Source of the DNA: Gemmobacter serpentinus
GTDB taxonomy: Bacteria > Pseudomonadota > Alphaproteobacteria > Rhodobacterales > Rhodobacteraceae
Length of the DNA stretch: 64,000 bases
Direction of reading: 5' to 3'
Assembly (NCBI RefSeq): GCF_008973825.1
Contig: NZ_WCHR01000034.1
Location: 1-64,000, forward strand
A model generated the notes under the pieces. The model was not told the DNA's origin, ran no database searches, and saw only the letters and a list, made by a program, of their open reading frames with translations. The position numbers and the translations under genes are program-made. This document shows, piece by piece, positions 62,942 through 64,000 of the stretch (the stretch's first letter is position 1; every line of letters starts with the position of its first letter).

Positions 62942-64000
62942 TGGCCAAGCTGAAGGGTTTCACCTGTTCGGTCTGCGGTGCCACCTATCCCCGCTGGGCT
63001 GGCAAATGCGATGCCTGCGGGTCCTGGAACAGCATTTTGGAAGAAGCCCCGCTTTCCGCCGGGCCGAAACCCACCGCCAAGGGCCGCACTATCCCGATCA
63101 CCGATCTGGCCACCGAAGAGGCCCCGCCGCCACGCGCCGGCAGCGGCATTGGCGAGCTGGACCGGGTGCTGGGTGGTGGCCTTGTGCCCGCCTCGGCCAT
63201 TCTGGTCGGCGGCGATCCCGGCATCGGCAAATCGACGCTGCTGTTGCAAGCCGCTGCAAGTTTCGCCCGTAACGGGTTGAAATGCCTTTATATCTCGGGC
63301 GAGGAGGCCGCCGCACAGGTGCGGATGCGGGCGCAGCGTCTTGGGCTGCAATCGGCACCCGTGGGCCTTGGGGCCGAAACCAATCTGCGCGATATCCTGA
63401 CCACGCTGGATGCGGAACGCCCGGCGCTAGCGATCATCGATTCGATCCAGACCATGTGGCTGGACAATGTCGAAAGCGCCCCCGGCTCGGTCTCTCAGGT
63501 GCGCGCCGCCGCGCATGAGCTGGTGACCTTTGCCAAACGGCGCGGCGTGGCCGTGGTCATCGTGGGCCATGTCACCAAGGAAGGTGCCATCGCAGGCCCC
63601 CGCGTGCTGGAACATATGGTCGATACCGTCCTTTATTTCGAGGGCGAACGCGGCCATCAGTTCCGCATCCTGCGCGCGGTGAAGAACCGCTTTGGCCCGG
63701 CGGATGAGATCGGCGTGTTCGAGATGACCGGGGACGGGCTGTCCGAGGTTCTGAACCCCTCGGCCCTGTTCCTGTCGGACCGCGAAGCCGCCACCCCGGG
63801 ATCTGCGGTCTTTGCCGGGATCGAGGGCACAAGGCCGGTTCTGACCGAGGTGCAGGCCCTCGTCGCGCCATCAAACCTCGGAACGCCGCGCCGCACCGTG
63901 GTCGGCATCGATTCGGGACGGCTTGGCACGATTCTGGCCGTGCTGGAGGCGCGCTGCGGTATCCCCTTCACCGGATTGGATGTTTTCCTCAATGTCGCGG
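62941..64000 (+). CDS. radA: DNA repair protein RadA (partial, cut by window end)
   Basis: ATP-dependent branch-migration factor acting with RecA. The first 353 codons are present with an open frame to the last base. The N-terminal zinc finger is CSVCGATYPRWAGKCDACGS, followed by Walker A GGDPGIGKSTLL, Walker B LAIIDSIQTMW, the RadA-specific VKNRFGPADEIGVFEM motif and the start of the Lon-like domain (VLNPSALFLSDR, GTRPVLTEVQALVAPS). The ATG overlaps the stop of the luciferase-like gene (TAATG). About 100 further residues are expected beyond the window. Confidence 0.95.
   Translation, partial: MAKLKGFTCSVCGATYPRWAGKCDACGSWNSILEEAPLSAGPKPTAKGRTIPITDLATEEAPPPRAGSGIGELDRVLGGGLVPASAILVGGDPGIGKSTLLLQAAASFARNGLKCLYISGEEAAAQVRMRAQRLGLQSAPVGLGAETNLRDILTTLDAERPALAIIDSIQTMWLDNVESAPGSVSQVRAAAHELVTFAKRRGVAVVIVGHVTKEGAIAGPRVLEHMVDTVLYFEGERGHQFRILRAVKNRFGPADEIGVFEMTGDGLSEVLNPSALFLSDREAATPGSAVFAGIEGTRPVLTEVQALVAPSNLGTPRRTVVGIDSGRLGTILAVLEARCGIPFTGLDVFLNVA

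Overview
The window is GC-rich, densely coding DNA that reads as chromosome from an alphaproteobacterium of the Rhodobacterales (Rhodobacter/Paracoccaceae type). The main reasons are a complete RcGTA-like gene transfer agent cluster beside cysE, a Rhodobacter-type sorbitol/mannitol (smo-mtlK) operon, a pyruvate dehydrogenase E1 beta subunit with its own lipoyl domain, and several RTX repeat proteins. No rRNA, tRNA, CRISPR array or insertion sequence was recognised.

Layout. 1-96 is an 8-bp tandem repeat. 175-6523 holds two cyclophilins, pgk, two RTX proteins, class I fructose-bisphosphate aldolase and a FtsB/DivIC-like division protein. 6711-10412 is pdhA-pdhB-pdhC. 10487-12916 (minus) is a three-gene phospholipid operon (acyltransferase, CdsA-like, CDP-alcohol phosphotransferase), followed by cysE. 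13846-27947 (minus) is the gene transfer agent: small and large terminase, portal, prohead protease, capsid, head-tail proteins, tail tube, tail chaperones, a short tape measure, distal tail protein, hub, NlpC/P60 peptidase and the 1299-aa tip protein. A strong sigma70-like promoter with an adjacent inverted repeat lies just upstream, at 28050-28099.

28216-36173 holds fatty-acid synthesis genes (fabF-mltG on minus; fabD, fabG, acpP on plus) separated by a cytochrome b561-YceI fusion and a large RTX protein. 36377-37487 has a VOC protein and a periplasmic YceI protein. 37647-44903 is a poorly described block: a protein with glycosyltransferase, methyltransferase-like and alpha/beta-hydrolase-like parts, a two-part glycosyltransferase, a third glycosyltransferase, and a stand-alone copy of the hydrolase domain that has lost its predicted nucleophile and histidine. 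This is the best candidate for an undescribed system.

44962-49388 carries an LprI-like protein, a GFA-family protein, pyrC, pyrE and dnaB. 49431-57538 is a polyol uptake and oxidation operon: HAD phosphatase, SorC-type regulator, ABC importer, sorbitol dehydrogenase, mannitol dehydrogenase. 57811-64000 has alr overlapping mlaE-mlaF, a membrane/coiled-coil protein, a PqiA-like membrane protein, a luciferase-like oxidoreductase and a radA gene cut by the window end.

Intergenic DNA carries recurrent small elements: palindromes with core TTTTCGTCGAAAA (three copies), a 22-bp element around GAGTATTTGGGCAAGCAGC (three copies) and four short tandem repeats. All calls come from reading the sequence and recalled family features; no database search was run.
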